Below are positions 61,213 through 64,000 of a stretch of 64,000 nucleotides of DNA, one piece after another; within the stretch, counting starts at the first letter, position 1; the number at the start of each line of letters is the position of its first letter. Under the pieces are notes generated by a model. The model had not been told where the DNA came from. It worked only from the letters and a program-made list of their open reading frames with translations, and ran no database searches. The stretch lies in the NCBI GenBank assembly GCA_944390745.1, contig CALXQK010000010.1, forward strand, positions 62,001-126,000. Reading direction: 5' to 3'. Origin of the DNA: an uncultured Duodenibacillus sp. Lineage in GTDB: Bacteria; Pseudomonadota; Gammaproteobacteria; Burkholderiales; Burkholderiaceae_F. Position numbers and translations under genes: made by a program.

Positions 61213-61224
61213 AAAAAAAAAAAA
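61213..61224. repeat. A12/T12 homopolymer next to the ridA start
   Basis: Twelve consecutive As on the plus strand, that is Ts upstream of ridA on the minus strand, 16-27 bases before its ATG. Confidence 0.85.
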
Positions 61225-61416
61225 GAAAACGGCGGCGCGACGCGGCTGTCCGCGGCGCCGACGACTATCCTAGCAGGCCCCGGAAGGGGCTTTCGCCGCG
61301 TCGGCGCCGCGCGGTGCGGGGCCTTTGCCCGGGGTCAAGGGGTGGGTCTGCCGCAGGGGCCGTCGGGCGAATCTTTCGGAAGAGATTTTGTTTTTTTGTC
61401 CGGGTTGGCGGAGCGC

Positions 61417-61446
61417 TTGACTTTGTTACAATTTGGGGCGTATTTT
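61417..61446 (+). promoter_or_regulatory. Candidate sigma-70 promoter of the ABC importer
   Basis: TTGACT (61417-61422) and TATTTT (61441-61446) stand 18 bases apart, 70 bases upstream of the ATPase start. Confidence 0.6.
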
Positions 61447-61515
61447 CCCCGATTTCTTTCTGATCTTCGGTTGCCAGGCGCATCCGAAGCGTTTTCTTTT
61501 TTGCGATGCGGGTTT

Positions 61516-63036
61516 ATGAGTCCGAGACTAAGGCTTGAGCACATCACAAAGGCCTATCCGGGAATAGTGGCCAACGATGACATCTCGCTCGATGTCGCGC
61601 CCGGCGAGGTTCTCGCGATTCTTGGAGAAAACGGCGCCGGCAAGTCCACGCTGATGAAGATCATCTTCGGCTCAGTCAAGCCCGACCGGGGTTCGATCGA
61701 GTTTGACGGCCGGCCCGTGGACATCGACAGCCCCTCGGCGGCCCGGGAGCTCGGCATTGCCATGGTGCACCAGCACTTTGCGCTTTTCGAGACGCTCACG
61801 GTGGCGCAGAACGTCCTCCTCGGACTCGCGCAGAGCCTGCCGCTTGCGCAGGTCTCGCGCCGCATTTCCGAACTTGGCGAGCGCTACGGCATTCCGGTCG
61901 ATCCCGAGGCCTTCGTCGCCGATCTTGCCATGGGCGAGCGCCAGCGCGTGGAGATCATCCGCGCGCTCATGACCTCGCCCAAGCTGCTCATTCTCGACGA
62001 GCCCACCTCGGTGCTCACGCCGCAGGCGGTCGCGCGGCTTTTTCAAACGCTCAGAAAGCTCGCCTCCGAGGGCGTCTCCATTGTCTTTATCTCGCACAAG
62101 CTCGACGAAATCCGGGCGCTTGCCGACCGCTGCACGGTGCTTCGCGCCGGACGCGTCGTCCAAACCGTCGTCCCGCGCGAAAAGACCGAGGAGGAGCTCG
62201 CGCGGCTGATGATCGGCAGCGAGCCTCCCAAGCTCATGCACCGCACCGGGAAGCCCGGCGAGCCGGTCCTTGAGCTGCTCGGCGTGGGACTGTCGGGCGG
62301 GCGCCACGTCTCGGGCTTGTCCAACATCCGGCTTTCGGTGCACGCGGGCGAGATCGTTGGCATTGCGGGCATCAGCGGAAACGGCCAGTCGAGGCTTCTC
62401 GGCGTGTGCATGGGCGAGCTTCCGGTCGAGCAGGGCACGGTGAAGATTTTCGGCGAGCCGGTCAACGACCTCACGCCCGAGGAGCGCCGCGCCAGGGGGC
62501 TGCGCTATGTGCCCGAGCAGCGGCTCGGGCACGGATCGGTGCCTGAGTTTTCACTTCTGACCAATACGCTTCTCACCGCCGACAACCTGCACCGGCGCGG
62601 CTTTATTGACCGCGACGGCGCAAGGCGCTTCACCGAGGAGATCATCCGCAGCTTTGACGTGAAGACGCCCTCGGTGCAGAAGGCCGCCCAGGCGCTCTCG
62701 GGCGGAAATCTTCAAAAGTTCATTGTGGGCCGTGAGATTCTTCAGCACCCGAAGATTCTCATCGTCGACCAGCCGACCTGGGGCGTGGACGTCGGCGCGG
62801 CCACCGTCATTCGCAATGCGCTCGTTGAGCTGCGCTCCCAGGGGGCGGCCATCGTGGTGGTGAGCGAGGAAATCGACGAGCTCTATGAAATCAGCGACCG
62901 CATCGCCGTGATGTACCGCGGCAACATGTCGCCCGCCGTGCCCGTGGAGTCGCTCTCCATGGAGGAGCTCGGCCGCTGGATGGCCGGTCTCTGGACGGGC
63001 AGTCCCTTCAAACATCAGGCGCGGGAGGCCGATTGA
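61516..63036 (+). CDS. Bmp/Nup-type ABC importer, ATP-binding protein
   Basis: The 506-residue protein is a double ABC ATPase, as in sugar and nucleoside importers. The first half has Walker A GENGAGKST (near residue 37), the signature MGERQRVEI and Walker B LLILDEPTSVL. The second half has a degenerate P-loop (GISGNGQSR), signature LSGGNLQKF and LIVDQPTWGVDVG. The pattern and the permease that follows match the YufO/NupA type, which takes up nucleosides or purine-like compounds. The expected Bmp receptor is not upstream; it may be further right. The frame is open far upstream, but ATG 61516 is the family start. Confidence 0.92.
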   Translation: MSPRLRLEHITKAYPGIVANDDISLDVAPGEVLAILGENGAGKSTLMKIIFGSVKPDRGSIEFDGRPVDIDSPSAARELGIAMVHQHFALFETLTVAQNVLLGLAQSLPLAQVSRRISELGERYGIPVDPEAFVADLAMGERQRVEIIRALMTSPKLLILDEPTSVLTPQAVARLFQTLRKLASEGVSIVFISHKLDEIRALADRCTVLRAGRVVQTVVPREKTEEELARLMIGSEPPKLMHRTGKPGEPVLELLGVGLSGGRHVSGLSNIRLSVHAGEIVGIAGISGNGQSRLLGVCMGELPVEQGTVKIFGEPVNDLTPEERRARGLRYVPEQRLGHGSVPEFSLLTNTLLTADNLHRRGFIDRDGARRFTEEIIRSFDVKTPSVQKAAQALSGGNLQKFIVGREILQHPKILIVDQPTWGVDVGAATVIRNALVELRSQGAAIVVVSEEIDELYEISDRIAVMYRGNMSPAVPVESLSMEELGRWMAGLWTGSPFKHQAREAD

Positions 63037-63037
63037 C

Positions 63038-64000
63038 ATGCAGTTTCCAATTCAGCTCACGCCCCGTCAGGAACCGGGTCTGATGCGCTGGCTCTCGCCG
63101 CTGGCGGCGATTGCGCTCACCATCATTTTCGGTGCGATTCTGTTTGCCTGTCTGGGCAAGAACCCGCTTGAGGGGCTGTACGTCTTTCTTGTCGCGCCGC
63201 TTGAGAGCCTGCGCGGCTGGGCGGAGGTGGGCGTCAAGATGACGCCGCTTCTGCTGTGCGCCGTGGGGCTCGTGATCTGCTACCGGGCCAACATCTGGAA
63301 CATCGGCGCCGAGGGTCAGTTTCTGATGGGCGCCATCGCAGGCGGCTGGGCCGCTCTGCAGTGCCCGCCCGGCATCGGCGGATGGTTCTTTTTCGTGGTG
63401 ATGCTTGCGGGCATTGCCGGAGGCGCCCTCTGGGCGGCGGTGACGGCGCTGCTCAAGGATCGCTTTCACGCCAATGAGATTCTCGTCTCGCTCATGCTTG
63501 TCTACGTGGCGCAGTTCTTTCTGGCCTACTGCGTGCAGGGACCGCTGCAGGATCCCGAGGGACTGGGCTTTCCGCAGTCGCCCATCTTTGTCTCCGACGC
63601 GAGCATCCCGAGGCTGCTGCCGGGCACGCGCCTGCATCTTGGCCTTGCCCTTGCCCTTGCCGCGGCGCTGGTTGTCGAGCTCATGATGTCGCGCATGTTT
63701 CTCGGCCTGCAGTTCAAGGTCACCGGCATCGCGCCGCTGGCGGCCAAGTACGCCGGGTTCCGCCCGCGGCGGCTGCTGTGGATTGCCATGCTCGTGTCCG
63801 GGGCGCTTGCCGGTCTTGCGGGCGTGTGCGAGGTCACCGGGCCCGTGGGGCAGCTCACGCTCAACATCAGCCCGGGCTACGGCTTTGCGGCGATCATCGT
63901 GGCCTTTGTGGGAAGGCTGTCGCCTGCGGGCTGTATTCCGGCTGCCTTCGTGATGGCGCTCTTCTACCTCGGGGGCGAACTCGGGCAAAGCCGTCTGGGG
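63038..64000 (+). CDS. Bmp/Nup-type ABC importer, permease (partial)
   Basis: The frame from ATG 63038 continues to the window edge without a stop (321 codons), so the C-terminus is missing. Several hydrophobic segments are present, with the NIWNIGAEGQFLMGAIAGG motif near residue 88 typical of YufP/NupB permeases, and an FHANEILVSLMLVYV segment near 143. The start lies one base after the ATPase stop TGA, so both are coupled. The second permease (YufQ type) would be expected next. Confidence 0.92.
   Translation, partial: MQFPIQLTPRQEPGLMRWLSPLAAIALTIIFGAILFACLGKNPLEGLYVFLVAPLESLRGWAEVGVKMTPLLLCAVGLVICYRANIWNIGAEGQFLMGAIAGGWAALQCPPGIGGWFFFVVMLAGIAGGALWAAVTALLKDRFHANEILVSLMLVYVAQFFLAYCVQGPLQDPEGLGFPQSPIFVSDASIPRLLPGTRLHLGLALALAAALVVELMMSRMFLGLQFKVTGIAPLAAKYAGFRPRRLLWIAMLVSGALAGLAGVCEVTGPVGQLTLNISPGYGFAAIIVAFVGRLSPAGCIPAAFVMALFYLGGELGQSRLG

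Larger units (their letters stand above)
61198..61515. other. 318-base divergent region between ridA and the ABC importer
   Basis: Contains A12 (61213-61224) close to ridA and the promoter at 61417-61446 for the ABC genes. No frame is supported as a gene. Confidence 0.5.

Overview
The window reads as one chromosomal stretch of a high-GC betaproteobacterium of the order Burkholderiales. The gene order lepA-lepB-rnc-era-recO, relA-tRNA-Val-thrS-infC-rpmI-rplT-pheST-ihfA-MerR-tRNA-Pro, and ndk-rlmN-ispG-hisS-yfgM-bamB-der-hfq-hflX-hflKC-DUF2065-hisZ-purA is the Burkholderiales order. Several accessory choices (a Bug/TctC importer, two large autotransporters, a DUF2863 protein) and several missing members of conserved clusters (pdxJ/acpS after recO, pcm and rpoS around nlpD, pilF and rodZ between rlmN and ispG) suggest a reduced, host-associated lineage such as Sutterellaceae. 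That family assignment is inference.

Layout. 1-1.4 kb, minus: the end of a tripartite tricarboxylate transporter operon (tctC, tctB, running off the left edge). 1.8-5.7 kb: clpB with a readable heat-shock promoter, then DUF2863 on the minus strand. 6.2-14.1 kb: lepA, lepB, rnc, era, recO, nagZ, pncB. 14.2-15.7 kb: a NhaD-like antiporter behind a structured leader with an occluded Shine-Dalgarno. 15.9-18.4 kb: first autotransporter. 18.8-29.7 kb: relA, tRNA-Val and the translation gene cluster. 29.8-30.7 kb: tRNA-Pro followed by an AT-richer, broken insertion-like patch. 30.7-34.0 kb: surE, nlpD, rlmD. 34.2-49.7 kb: ndk to a purine-type phosphoribosyltransferase. 49.8-51.6 kb, minus: a von Willebrand factor A protein with an HEXXH motif. 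51.9-55.2 kb: second autotransporter, with a G9 tract in its first codons. 55.6-59.1 kb: tRNA-Leu (minus), rnr, rlmB. 59.2-61.2 kb, minus: a DUF486 membrane protein, a threonine synthase-like enzyme and ridA. 61.5-64.0 kb: ATPase and first permease of a Bmp/Nup-type ABC importer, running off the right edge.

How it works together. Most of the window is housekeeping: translation (thrS, infC, rpmI, rplT, pheST, hisS, lepA, rlmD, rlmN, rlmB), RNA metabolism (rnc, rnr, hfq), ribosome and GTPase factors (era, der, hflX), envelope quality control and export (lepB, bamB, yfgM, hflKC, nlpD), stress response (relA, clpB) and nucleotide metabolism (ndk, purA, hisZ, pncB, surE). The variable part is surface-facing.

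The four signals most worth attention are: (1) a 15-codon open frame with four consecutive Thr codons, followed by an intrinsic terminator, between tRNA-Val and thrS, which looks like a transcription-attenuation leader; (2) a G9 tract at codons 7-9 of the 1106-residue autotransporter, where one base more or less leads to a stop within 27 codons, preceded by a long inverted-repeat leader; (3) a structured leader with a hairpin that buries the Shine-Dalgarno of the NhaD-like antiporter; and (4) an infC gene that starts with ATA.
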